Source: Isoetes taiwanensis (Eukaryota; Streptophyta; Lycopodiopsida; Isoetales; Isoetaceae). Taken from it: a stretch of DNA of 64,000 nucleotides. Under the pieces are notes generated by a model. It had not been told where the DNA came from. It worked only from the letters and a program-made list of their open reading frames with translations, and searched no databases. Each line of letters begins with the position of its first letter. Position 1 is the first letter of the stretch. Of the stretch, positions 12,620 through 24,200 are shown one piece after another. The DNA lies in NCBI GenBank assembly GCA_021234155.1, contig JAJEKV010000028.1:11736134-11800133 (forward strand). The letters are read 5' to 3'. The position numbers and the translations under genes are program-made.

Positions 12620-13719
12620 GAAGGATCGTACTGCTTTCGAGTAGTTGGAACCTTCCTGTTTGTCCTTGAAGGACACCTGCTTTCTTTCCTGCTGCCTCCT
12701 GGTTGCTATTATATGGGGACTTGGCTGGGCTTGGGCTGGCTGCCCTCGGACTGTAGCTCCCTGTTGCTTTGCCTCTATCCTGATAGTGAGGCTGCCTTTT
12801 GTGTGCTGTTCTGCGGTCCGGATCCTTGCAAACTAATTGCTTTGGATTCTGCTTCCGACACTGTTTTGGGGTCTATTGCCCTTACGAGTTTCCTGAGTTC
12901 CTCGTTCAGTCCTTCTATGTAGCTTTCCACTGCGTGTTTCTCGCTCAGCTTTGGCACATATAGCCTTAGTCTCATAAACTCTTGGTTATACGCGACTGTC
13001 TTGTACCCCTATTGCACCAGAAACCGCTGGCGATCATGTTCGACTTGTGTTCAGGAACATAGTGTTTCTTGAAAGCTTTTGAGAACTTCTTAAATCGGCA
13101 TGCGTCCTGCTCAACCCATGGGCTTTGGCATAGCCCTTCCACCATATCGCGTCGCGGCTCCTTTCAGTTGGCCGCCACCCACCCTTTTTGTCTTTGTCCT
13201 TCATGCCATAGGCATTGCCGTACTCACTCATTTAGATCCAGCCATGCCTCAGCCTCTAAGCCGGATCATTTCGCCCAACTGCTCGAAGTTTCCGGGCTTT
13301 CCACACATTGCCCATCTTTGCCGAGTCCACCTTCTTCCGGTAATCCGGGGCCTTAGTGTCCTTCGCCGCCTCTCTACGGTCCGGCGCTGCTTCGACCTCT
13401 TTTTTCGGACTCGGTCCGAGGTTGAGCTTGATTCGGAGGTCTCGTGCTAGGGGACCTCCTTCTCTTACTCCTTTTCTTGTCTTTCCCAGACTTTTGTGGT
13501 GACGTTTGTGGTCCCAACGATGCTTGGGCTGCTAGTAGGGCCTTTTATCCGTCCAGTGCTGTTGCATCTGCGGCTAACTCTTCTTCTAAAAGTCATGGGG
13601 CCATATCCCCCGAAGAGGTTCCTTTGAAGGGGTTGCCCGTCGAGTTTCTTCATCTCTCGTTCGGGCCTCTGTTTTGCTCGACCGTTCGTTGTTCCCTTTA
13701 CGCATACACAATTGGTCAT
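12620..13719 (-). pseudogene. Ty3/gypsy gag N-terminal half, broken
   Basis: Three successive minus-strand frames (13465-13719, 13034-13231, 12775-12975) read as pieces of one gag. The last includes the capsid-end signature KHAVESYIEGLNEELRKLVRA typical of plant gypsy gag. The 12620 edge is in frame with the zinc-knuckle half at 1860 once the CACTA-like insert and one GAA are removed. Frame changes between the pieces show it was already decaying or decayed afterwards. No LTR or primer site was found to the right. Confidence 0.7.
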
Positions 13720-13849
13720 GGTTTATGCGGTTAGTTTTGTTTGTTCTCATTTGCATTATATGTGTTGTTGGTATAGTTGCGGAACAAAATATATCAACAA
13801 AACATTTAAAAATGCAAAGAAGTTATATTCGTATTATATAATATGTTTA

Positions 13850-15437
13850 CTACAAAAGACTTCCGGTATCAAGATTGCTAACTATTCTTGATGTCGCCGG
13901 TAGAATGGATTGTCCTCTAGGAACTTCTTCACTTGGGTCGTTCCCCTTTGAATGACCCAAGTTCCTAAGGACGTTGACTGAAGATCCACCCTGCAAAGCT
14001 CTCGCCAAGTCTTCCACTCTGCGGTCGGAGGTATAAGCTGCGGTCACCGCCAGTCTTCCCTGCCGCCTGTAAGGTATGGCGAAGTCGAAAACATCGAGTG
14101 CTACCGCTCTCTTCACCAGGATGGCATACTCGGTGTTGAGCGGTAACCGCGCATGCCGGCCAAATCCTGAGAGCGCAATTAGCATCGATACTCCTTCCTC
14201 GCCTCTGGGGGTGAATTTGCGGTGAATTACCGCTATTCTTCCATCCGGCCGGGAGGGTAATACCGCGAACGACACATTCGTTTAGCGTGGCGGATTCGTC
14301 CACCCACTTTCGGCATCCAGCTCACGTTCGCCCGCAAAGTCATCTACACTCTACCGTGGTGAGCTCCCCTCAGTAGTCTCGATCGAGGTTGCTGAAGCTC
14401 TCCTGAGGTCGAACTCGCCTCTTCTCTCCCGGGGAGGCGTTGCCGAAGAGCTTGTCATTAAGATGTTCATGTCGCTGGCGGATCCCCATCCTGCTCGTGT
14501 AGAGCAAGGAACTCTTCCTCCGTCGGCCGGCAGTTGGTTTGCGGATCGGTCCGCCTCCATCATCCGGGCCTGATGTTGCTTTGTAGGCTTGGATGTTCGA
14601 GGTCGACTCTCCCGTAAGTGTCGGCTTCCCTTACTTGGAGTGGGAAGTCGGAGGCTCCTGACGATGAAGTCGTCCAGTCCGCTCTTCGAGTTGGTGCAGC
14701 AACTCTTCAGTCGATACTCCCTTTCCCCGCACTCGGGAGGTTTTGGATGTCGCTTAGGAGCAAAATTCTTAGCCCTCGACAATGATGGGGGCTAGGCTTG
14801 TAATGCCTAGCCCAAGGGGCGGCGCGACTCTAAGAGTTTGGCGGCTTCTTTCGAAGTCTTGCCACTCTTGTTCTGCTTGTCGCCGCTCTTCCTACTTGGT
14901 CGAAGCTCGACGTAGTCTTCCTCCTCTTCGATTCTGTTCTTCCGAGTCCTCCTCTTCTTTTCCTTCCCCTCTGTTGCAGATATTGTAAGGAGCCGTTGTT
15001 CTGCTGCTATGGCTAATGGGTCCACGTCCATGGGGGGAATGGAGGTTTCTCCCACAGTGTTCTTGGCGCGATGGGTAAGAAAAATTGCCAAGGCAGTGTT
15101 GAAAGAGAAATATTTGGTCCTATTGACAGTTAGGACCATTGGCTCGGCGTCTTGGCCGCCCTTTGTTTGTCAGGTACTTGGCAATGTTTGGAACATCGCC
15201 TAAAGCTGCTTGTAGGGATTGCCTAGGAACAAAGTAACCTATGCAAGGTGGGAGTTGCACTAGTGCTGGTTCTACCCTAGCTTGGAATTCAGACAGGACT
15301 CTACTGTAAGCTGGGGTTGCGTGCAAAGTTGCTTGGACATCTACCTCCTTCCTGAAGACATGGAAAATTTGGTCGATGTCGGCCTCGGCAGCATGAGCGC
15401 TGGCGCCGTACCATCTGCGAAAATCAGAGGTTGCCAT
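13850..15437 (-). pseudogene. Unrecognised multi-frame gene, probably transposon-borne
   Basis: Successive minus-strand frames 15120-15437, 14807-15139, 14351-14782 and 13850-14275 follow one another. The first two overlap around 15125-15175, and the sense changes frame at GGGCGGCC, suggesting a one-base shift in one longer protein. The second piece has a charged stretch (EGKEKKRRTRKNRIEEEED) like a nuclear or nucleic-acid-binding linker. The composition is arginine-rich and GC-richer than the neighbours. I recognise no domain. A TATA box lies about 115 bp upstream of the first ATG. It may be the accessory or gag-like gene of an element; the family is unknown. Confidence 0.4.
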
Positions 15438-15549
15438 TGGTTAAATGCGGAAGAGGGTATCAAATGGTTGCAAGAGCGCCTCAGGGAGTTGGAAAATCGG
15501 CTAAGAAGGCAGGAGCGAACTTGTAGGGTGCTATGTGTGAAATGAGGGA

Positions 15550-15590
15550 CCTATTTATAGAAAATGGGGAAACCCTAATTTTTGGATGAC
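15550..15590 (-). promoter_or_regulatory. TATA box and AAACCCTAA motif for the 15.4-kb gene
   Basis: On the minus strand, AATTAGGGTTTCCCC is followed by CTATAAATAGG, about 115 bp before the ATG at 15437. This is a typical plant core promoter layout. Confidence 0.6.
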
Positions 15591-15864
15591 TTGGAAAATT
15601 CCTGGGGTTGGGCAATTCTAGTCTATAAAGCATGATTTCATTAATTGGATAAAATAACGCAATTTTGAGAATTTTGAGCACACCTTATTTGCTCAAGCAC
15701 GAATACTTTCACCTAGTACTCGACCCCAACAAACATGAGGTAATTAACATACACATATACATACAAATTTTGTGTTATACTTGTACGTGTACATGACACT
15801 CGTATAAGCTCAATAATGGCCCTACATCGTACACCAATAATTCACTTCAATAATTTTACTTCAC

Positions 15865-15872
15865 TATAAAAA
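15865..15872 (+). promoter_or_regulatory. TATA box, small gene copy 1
   Basis: TATAAAAA lies 43 bp before the ATG at 15908, inside CACCAATAATTCACTTC and related sequence shared with copy 2. Confidence 0.6.
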
Positions 15873-15907
15873 CAGCTTCACGAGGGGGTAGAGGCCATTC
15901 ATCTTCC

Positions 15908-16151
15908 ATGACTTCCTCGATGCCTCGTCCAGAGCACATCCGCTCTTTCAAGTGTTACTTGAGCTACAACGATCTGGGCGAATGCGCTAGAAATAGCGTT
16001 AAGCTTGATCCATGGCTCTTATCTAAAGCTGATGGACCTGCTAGTGCTTGCAGGAAGCTCACCGCGCGTTAAAGTCCATATTTATCGGCTTCCCCGATCG
16101 GAGATCTATGAGCTGAATGGCATCACGAGCTTTGATGTTGATGACGAGTGA
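15908..16151 (+). pseudogene. Small tandem gene, copy 1, frameshifted
   Basis: The ATG frame gives 54 codons and stops at 16070-16072. Moving by one base at 16074 continues a reading frame to a stop at 16149-16151 that matches the end of copy 2 (a basic Leu-Pro-containing stretch, then NGIT, then an acidic end DVDDE versus TDPEDE). So copy 1 carries a single-base shift near GCGCGTTAAAG. Both copies share about 180 bp of promoter. I do not recognise the family. Confidence 0.5.
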
Positions 16152-16486
16152 ATCTGCACCTGCTAATAATGTAATAATGACATGGGTACCTAATAATTAA
16201 GTAAGGATGTAATAGCATTCTGATTAAGGATGTAATATCACGTACCTTAACTGAGTATATTGTAATGATGTGCTATCCCACCTCCACTTATTCTGCAAGC
16301 TGTCATTGAATTCAATCATAGCTAAATTCGTCAAGCAAACATGTTTTGAAACATACGCATATTAGTATGCATACATATATCCATACGAAAGATGTATTAT
16401 ACTTGTATTTATACAACGGTCTTATACACGAGCAATAATGGCGCCGAAGTCTACCCCAATAATTCACCTCAATAATTCTACCTCAC

Positions 16487-16494
16487 TATAAAAG
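16487..16494 (+). promoter_or_regulatory. TATA box, small gene copy 2
   Basis: TATAAAAG lies 43 bp upstream of the ATG at 16530. This is the same spacing and flanking CCAATAATTCACCTC context as copy 1. Confidence 0.6.
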
Positions 16495-16529
16495 CATCTC
16501 ACTTCGGGGCTAAAGTTCATTCCTCTCAC

Positions 16530-16772
16530 ATGGATTATTTGCCTTCCTCAATTCACCACATCGAGGCGATCAAGTGCTCAATGAGCCACTCTGATCTTGT
16601 TGGTTGCCTAGACAGGCATCTTCTTCTTGATCCCTATCTGCGAAGAAAAGCTTTGGGCGCTGAGATTCGCTGCCCTGCGTCAATTCGTGTGATGATCCAT
16701 CTGATTTGGCTTCCTGAGCGCATGAGCTATGAGATATCAGGGATCACTACTACAGATCCCGAAGATGAATGA
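16530..16772 (+). CDS. Small 80-residue protein, unknown, copy 2
   Basis: An intact 80-codon frame has a well-placed TATA box and a diverged tandem copy upstream. The product is a compact mixed-charge protein with a hydrophobic middle (RVMIHLIWLPE) and an acidic end (TTTDPEDE). No signal peptide, membrane helix or known domain is visible. It converges on the DUF7869-like gene, whose stop is at 16912, so the two transcripts end about 140 bp apart. Conservation of frame between the copies, apart from one shift, argues it is or was translated. It may be an accessory gene of the element occupying 15.8-25.6 kb; this is inference. Confidence 0.5.
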   Translation: MDYLPSSIHHIEAIKCSMSHSDLVGCLDRHLLLDPYLRRKALGAEIRCPASIRVMIHLIWLPERMSYEISGITTTDPEDE

Positions 16773-16911
16773 ATCACCTGTTCAACATGTTATAGTGTAA
16801 GAGCTCTTGTGTTAAGATGAAAAATGCAAGACGTAATGAATAATAAATAGTCTATTGTAGTGATGTTATGGATAATAAAAAGTGTGAGATGTTTTAATGT
16901 ACCTGTAACAC

Positions 16912-19900
16912 TCAAGTTTCATCTCCATCATCAGATGCCTCTTTAGCAAGCAATTCCTGCAGCTGGATTCCGACAATAGGAGGTATCACAACCATTAATG
17001 GCTTCGGTTCCACAAACCAAGCATAGTCTATCGTTTTGAGAGGCTGATAACGTGGTCTGTCATTAGGATTCGGCCTCCACTTTTTATGCCAGCAGTCCCG
17101 ATACTGTTGAGCGTACGGGGTGCCTTTCCTAGCCACAGGCTCCCACCAAGAAACAAAAACCTCGTTATAATGAGGGGCAGTGGGATCTTGTATTGGATCC
17201 TCTTCCGCATACGCTACCCATGTAGGACATGCATCTGCTGGTCTTACAAGAAGAAACATACCTTTCTGTACATCTTGGTATGGGTCAAATATCTCCACTG
17301 CATTCTTGGGTTTATCCTTAGCAGGTCCAACATAGGTAGCCGGAGCGTCAAATGGATCGACCTGAATAGATTCAGGCTCTTGAAGCACAACTTGCCTTGT
17401 TTGAGGCCAGAAGTTCTGAATTTCTGGATTGCCCGGGGGTACTTCACCTAGCACACGCATCACTTCGCACCAGTAGTCCATGACCTCGTTCATGTAGGTA
17501 TTAGACCACGAGTTCACACCAGCCCTGGAGATGTTAGCCCAATGCATCATGTACTTCGCAATGGACGACCTCAATGCTCCTATGTCTTTGAGGCATGCAT
17601 ATGGCCTGACAGTCTTGGGCGAGCCAATTGGTATTTTTGGCAAACCATTGTCATCTGCTTTCCACATCCGAATACCCTTTTCTGGCAACCATTCTCTATG
17701 ACCAGGTCTCATCTTGTAATACATTAATGGCCACCCTTCATTCATGCAGAACTTGAATAATAAGGGCTCCAAGTGACCAACCAAACGGTCCTTCTTATCA
17801 GGAATGTAACCTTTTATGAACCCCTTCCAATCGGGAACCTCGGTAACAAGGTATGGTGTCGGTGCCTTCGTGCTACACTCTCGGAAGAGTTGCATTAGTT
17901 CTGGAATAGTTAGAGCATCCGACCTGCGCATTAACGTTGAATAGTTACCGAAGAGCGCATCAATGTCATCATGAGTGTGGCCTACCATCATGAAGCCAAC
18001 CTGTATTTGATCAAAAACACCCAACCACACAAGATAGGATAGATAAGAGAAGAGATATCTGTTCTTGTTCTGCCCCGCGCAGTTGTCTAGCTGCAAGTAG
18101 AGCCGCCGAGGTAACCTCTTAACTTGCGCTGGCTGCTTAGGAGGTGCTACAAAGTCTACCCCAGTGCAATTGTTTTTTTTTGTCCTCAACCCCGCACTGT
18201 TTAGTAGTGCGGTTCCCCACATTCCCTCAGGCCGAGATTCTTCTCTCAAATGGCCCCAATTGTCTTCGGAAGTGTCCTCCAGTGTTTTGATAGCATGATT
18301 CAAGGAACCAACATGAAAATTTGAATCATCCTTCCAAAGGTCGAGTGAGAAATGTCCTAAGGCACCCGTGCCATGGCCATGCATCAGTGCACCAGTCACG
18401 CTAACTTTCAAGCGTTCACCTCTCCATACCGATTTCGCTAATTTCTCCAGTCTTGGAATCATAGTCTTGTTTTGGTCCATCTTATCATGTATGATAGTGA
18501 GCGCCTGGTCCGGTGATCGGTGGGACAAAGCTCTCCATGACCAGTACAAGCTCCTACAAGAGATCTGGGCTGTCATGTGTTCCTTCCTTTCCATCTGCAA
18601 TTCTCTTCTCTCCTGTGGATCTCTGGTTTTAGCCATTTTCTCTTTTATTACAATACAAGTATTGCACTTGGAAAAAGCTGTCCTCTTTGCTATTCCAACC
18701 TCTGGGTGATTTTGCTTCCACCCACGTGAGAATGAAGAATGTGAGATGTGCTTGCCCGTCATCTCCATCACATTGGCGTCCACCTCTTGAAGAATGTCCT
18801 TTTTAGTTAGGACAGAGGGGAGCCTCTTGACATTCTCTCTCACCCCTTCAGTAGTGATTTTCGATCTGTGGGGCATCGTCTCTGCATTCTCATCTATGTA
18901 CATAGAGAGTATGGCCTTCCCGGCAAGAGTGTGAGGCCTCGGCTTTTTCGTGCCCATGTTACCATGCTCAGCAACTCTGTGACCAGCAAGGAAAAGTCTT
19001 CGCCACTTATAGAATGTGGACATTGGAATACCATAGGCTCTATGCCATGCTTTCAAGCAAACCTGCTTATTATTTAGCATTAGCTTCTGCACCAGGCCGT
19101 TCTGTGAACAGACGTCTAACATGTTGAAAACAAATGTGGTCCTGTCTGAAGCTCGCAAGTTCCAGTAGAACCTACGCATACACGCAATCTCGGCTGTTGA
19201 GAAGTTTGCGCAGCATCTTCGCATGCAGCAGAGCGAAGACTTGAAGTCTGAAATGGAAGTTGCTGTGATTTTTCTCTCAGCTTTAGTGGCCACAGGAGGT
19301 GAACGTGGGGTCCGGTTCACCATTGTGTACGTCCTCTTTGTTGCCTTTTCAGGCTCAATTTGCATGGCATAGGGTTCTGCTTCAACGACTGTCTGTTTCG
19401 CAGTCTTTATGAGTGTTGACACAGCAACATTGTCTACTAACACCAAAGCAATCGGCCACCTCACCAGGTCGTGCAACTGTGGCATTTCAGCACATGCTTG
19501 GCATCGCATGGTCGGCCTATCTGGCATAGGGAATGTCTTCATTATGGTTGCTGCCAAGTAGTCTTCTCCCAATCTCATGTCACCGACAGCCTGATTAGGG
19601 TCAATGAAGATGATCACCCCAAGGGCATACGGAATGTTGTGGCAGTCATGGAGTAGTGTGCAACTTTTCTCTACTAGCTCGTCCCTTGAAATGCCTCGAA
19701 AATTATTCACGGAAGGGCTTTCCGGTGCTTGCAACCCCAGCCAATCAATTTTTAATCAGGCAAAGCGGTGTGGATATTTCGTGTTTTTTCTCAGTAAGGT
19801 TAGCTATCCACCGCGACCGCCACAAAATAAAACTCCCTCGAGAATCCCCAAGTGTTGCCAATTCCGGTTCAGGAAATGGCAAACCAATGCTTCCGTTGAG

Positions 19901-20026
19901 AATAACTTCCATAGACACTACAACGGTATCTCTCGGCAAGGGCAAGTTGTGGTGCTTGTCGAAGGCATGTACTTTTCCCTCCCCCACTTTGACTCCATTG
20001 AACATTATGGACTTCGAGGCAGCCAT
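16912..20026 (-). CDS. DUF7869-like (RNase H/DDE-like) transposon protein
   Basis: The main exon (16912 to about 19730) is a 940-codon open frame. Its first in-frame codon is TTG and there is no upstream ATG, so it must be spliced to an earlier exon. The frame at about 19815-20026, starting MAASKSIMFNG with a good ATG context, fits; a short intron (about 19731-19815) separates them. Motifs in order, numbered in the 940 frame, are a CxxC pair near 80, HDKMDQNKT near 415, QLDNCAGQNKN near 550 and GHTHDDIDALFG near 584. The acidic residues in these blocks resemble the family labelled DUF7869 in plant and protist genomes (name from memory), with an RNase H/DDE-like core. I infer a transposase or integrase role. 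It is divergent from the methyltransferase-like gene at 21277 and has a decayed relative at 45.8-47.5 kb. The exact splice sites are uncertain. Confidence 0.65.
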
Positions 20027-20454
20027 GTCTGCACGCACAATGGACGTTATTGCTCAGAGAGAACGCCACCGCGATGTCAAAGAGCACTTTCACGTTAGCC
20101 AGAGAACAAGCTTAAGCAAGGACATGGTTAGCAGGATCGCGACCGCGATCTCCTTTAGCAAGCAGATAGACTTGTCTAGATTGTACGTGCCTAGAGCAAG
20201 CAGCTAACATAATCTCCTACATCAAGCATATACCATAGTCTAGATTATACGTACCTGTCTCGATTATGCTGCGCAAAATCGCCTTCGCGATCCGGACGAG
20301 CACTAGCTGTGTCGTAGGGACGACCTACGGGAGAAGTAGATGAATCAATAACCCTTGATGGGTCTAGAATATGTTCGAAAAGATCGCCTTCGCGATCCTG
20401 ATGACTGCTAGCTGTTCCTCAAGGATCACCTGCATCAGTGGAAGATGAATGACA

Positions 20455-20810
20455 TCAACGCCTACAAACAGGAACATCTTAAGGGTGCATGTACCAGACA
20501 AAAAAAGGGTGCATGCGGCAAATTTAACTGAAAAAACAGTCTAATGAATGAACTCGCCTGTCTTTTGCCTTCAATGAATTCTACATCGTCAAATATGCTT
20601 GGATGCTTTGAAATTCATCCAAGCATCCACCAGACACAAAATGCTTTCATGCTTTCAAAGCATCCAAGCATCTACCAGACAAAAAAAAAGGGTGCATGCG
20701 GCAGATTTAACTGAAAACACAGTTTAATCAATGAACTTGCCTGTCTTTGGCCTTCAATGAATTCTACAATGTGAAATATGCTTGGATGCTTTGAAATTCA
20801 TCGAAGCGCC
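20455..20810. repeat. Tandem duplication, about 180-bp unit
   Basis: The block AATGAACTCGCCTGTC through GCTTGGATGCTTTGAAATTC is present at about 20540-20610 and again at 20730-20800. GGGTGCATGCGGCA precedes each copy. It lies between the two divergent genes. Confidence 0.75.
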
Positions 20811-21114
20811 ATTGTAATCCAACATAGCCCCTCCAAATTAACTCAGGCGCCTCGAACAACTTCTTCCCAAACTTTGCAAGAATGAAATTGTGTGAGGGTC
20901 TTCCTGCATTTGAAATGGATTTGAATTTCAAATGCGGTAAGACGGGCGGGACCTTTTTATGCCCTAATGCGCCTGTCCCTGTCCAATTTAAACTGACATG
21001 CCGTGGGTGATTTGCTGTCATTTCGAACTGCCCCACAGTCACTATCACAAAAATTCTCACGTGTGACCATCCCGTACGTTGCTAAGCTGGGGGTTGCTTT
21101 TAGGGGTAATGGGG

Positions 21115-21172
21115 GAATATGCCGCCCGTCATAATGGCGCCGCCCGTCATAATGGCGCCCGTCATAATGGCG
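21115..21172 (+). repeat. CGCCCGTCATAATGG short tandem repeats
   Basis: Three to four copies of a 15-18 bp unit (GCCCGTCATAATGGCG) sit just upstream of the TATA box of the plus-strand gene. Confidence 0.8.
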
Positions 21173-21176
21173 ATGT

Positions 21177-21186
21177 CTATAAAAAA
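21177..21186 (+). promoter_or_regulatory. TATA box of ParB/methyltransferase-like gene
   Basis: CTATAAAAAA lies about 100 bp before the ATG at 21277, which has an ideal context (GCCACCATGT). Confidence 0.55.
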
Positions 21187-21276
21187 GAGTGGCGTTCATT
21201 TTTCTGATTAGCCTCGCGAAAATTTCTAGCGCCTTCAGCAAATTTCAAGCGCCTTCAAAAAATTTCTAGCGCCACC

Positions 21277-24200
21277 ATGTCTCGCGCCTCCGCCCTCAGA
21301 GAAGGTAATTTCCGCGATTTTTTATAGCATAGGTATCTCTATAGCTTCGGCCATGTCTTTTTAGGATAGGTAGATGGTCGCTACGATCGCGGTCGCGATA
21401 GTTGTGACCATGACCTTTGCTATTTTCTGAAAGGTAGTGCTCAAGACAATCGCGGCCGCGATAGTGGCGAGCGATTTATATAAAACGTAACACTCGCTGG
21501 TCGTAAAGAACGCGGCCGCGTTTCTTGCCAGCATAATGGTCACAGAACACCCTTTATTAGTTTGCAACTGTTGAACCAGATCGCGGCCGCGATCCTTACG
21601 AACACCTTCTTCCAATACTTGTGCATCTAACCTGTGTTCAATTGCTTCTGCAGCCCTCGAACTATTCCGCGGGCCGAATGTGGAACCAATCAGAATTGTC
21701 ACTCCCGATAGAAGCAGGAAGTGGTGTGTTGAAATCGCACAGGCAAAACCTCATGTCACTGGAGACCGCCGAAAGGACTTGTGTTTGTTCTTTAGGAATG
21801 GGAAGGGTCCAGAAGATTACGAGCAGCTAGGTATAGTAATTGCTATGTGGGAAGGCACCAAAAATAATGTACAGGATGCAATAATTTGCAGCGTAGAAGA
21901 TACTCAAGGGCTGCAGTTTGTCGAGTACGTTCTGAGATGGCAGAATTATGATCCATCCATTATGATTGCCAGTAAAGTCAACAAAGCGGCAAGCGGCAAG
22001 GGGATGGCTACTAGTGCAAAGGGATTTGGCTGGATATTGCCGTCCTATGATTCCTTAAGTTTGTCGGGTATAAAGTGCAACAGGGATATACTTGTTGGAT
22101 TTAGCATTTGCAGAAAAGGCCTTTCAGCTGATAAGAAACCTCCTTCTGCTGCTTTGAAGGCTACTAGAGACAACAAACTGCCTTCAAGGATGGACACCAA
22201 CTGGCTCAGGGCTGTTTCAAAGAAGAGATCCGTGGCCCCTTTGCAGGCTATTGGCGAACCATCCACTACAAAGGATACTGTATTGCCCATAGAGGCAAAT
22301 GTTGTTCCGTCAGCAACTGCTGTAACCCCCTCGGAAAATGTTGGTTGTTCTGCAGTAGTTGACCCTTCAGCTCCCGTCATGCTTTTGAATGCTCCCCCCA
22401 GAGAATCTGCCGCACTAGAAGGACAGCCATCAAAGAAGATCCCGCCATTCAGGATAAAGATTCCAAAGGCGCCCACGGATGACAGTGCGCAACCTTCGAC
22501 GTCTTCTACTCCTTCCTCGTCCACTAGACCAGCACCTACCAGCCACTTATTGCCCTGGAGAACTGATCCCCAAATGCCAGAAGATTTGAAGTTCAATCCA
22601 GATGAAGAAAAGAAACTGGCACAGGAGACAGCATCCAAGCTCGAGGAGTTCAAAAGATATTATCCAATGGGTGTAAACTGGTTCCAAAGAGTCAGCATTT
22701 TTGATTGCGAACCAGCTCCCGCTAATATGACACATAGAGTCCGGTCAAATGACCATGTACAGACACTGATAAAAAGCTTCAAGAAATACCCGACAGAAGT
22801 TCTTACACCGGCCGATCTCGTTCCATATGATCCTTTAACAAGGTCTGTTACATCATATTTATTTCTTTCTTCTCATATTGGTTACATTTATGAATATGCT
22901 CGAGCGGATCGCGGTCGCGATCTTCGTGAACAATTTCTTGGACTAACTAGTGTATCTCGGTCACATGCAGGAAATTAGTCACTTGGTCGAGCCCAGAAGA
23001 ATTGGCAAACAAAAATTTTTATATTATTTCTGGTAATCACAGCATTTTTGCTGCACAGTTTTTATGCACATGCGTGGGCAATGTCGAGCAAAGGTTGGAA
23101 TTTGCGAAAGCATATTTAAAAAGAAGAAGTCGTAAATGGTAACCTCTCCAACAAAGAATACATTCAGATTTCCATACAGTGCAACGACGTCATCGCAGAT
23201 ACAGTATACAAAGAACCACTGATTGAGAAGCTCCAACAACTAAGAAACCAGCATAAGGCATTCGGATGTCCTCCACAAGGGCCAACAGGAACTGCAGTGA
23301 CATCCGCCTGGAAGGTATGTTATTAGTTTCTTTGCTCAGGAAAATCGCCGTCGCGATCCTAACCAGCACTTCTGTGCAGGATTTTGTGGAGGTGGCTACC
23401 ACAACTCTGAAGGTTAAGGAACTGAAGGATGAGAAGCAGTTCCTATTTATGCAAGAATATGCCTGGTCTAAACTCGTAGAAGTTGTCAACAATTGGGCAA
23501 GCCGAAAGCTCACAGATGATCACGGGGAATTACCAGATAAACCATCAAAAGAATTCTTCAACAAGACATTCCTGAGAAACCTACGAGGAATGAACAATGC
23601 TGAGGTAAGCCAGTTGATGGACGAAATCTTACAGGGCAAGGTTTTCTTGAAAGTGCAGCAGGGGTATACAGGACGTTTTAATTGCAGTCAGAGGGCTCTA
23701 GACATCAGAACACTTTCACTCATGCGTCGTGAAGTGTTATCATACGCCAATTCTATCTCAGAGAAGATGTACAATAATTTTGAAGAGTTGGCTTCATGTT
23801 TTCCAGAACTGACTGAGCAACGTCTCCTGGATATTGCAGACACAGATTTCGAATACGTCAAAGCAAACTATAATAAAGAGGCAGTTCAAGGTAATCTGCC
23901 TGCAGTTTTTTTGGAAGCTATTTTTGCTATAATGAGGCCAGATGAGGCCCGGAAAATGAAAGAGAAGCAAAACATCGTGCAGCACGTAACAAGAAGTGGC
24001 ATCCTTGTGTCTGCATCGGTGTCAGAAAATGCCAGTTTGATTTTTGTAGACATGCGTAGTTTTTCCACCTTGTGGGATGTGAAAAAATACACAGATTTTT
24101 TTAGCAGAGTTGCAGGCATGACAAATGCAAAAGTGTACCATATTGTCATGTTTCTCAGATCGGTACATTTGCCAAACTGTTTGTACAGTCTTAGCCAGAT

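Noticed and set aside
22045-22653. 202-codon minus-strand frame
   Set aside because: It is antisense to exon 2 of the ParB/methyltransferase-like gene, whose motifs and splice frame support the plus strand.
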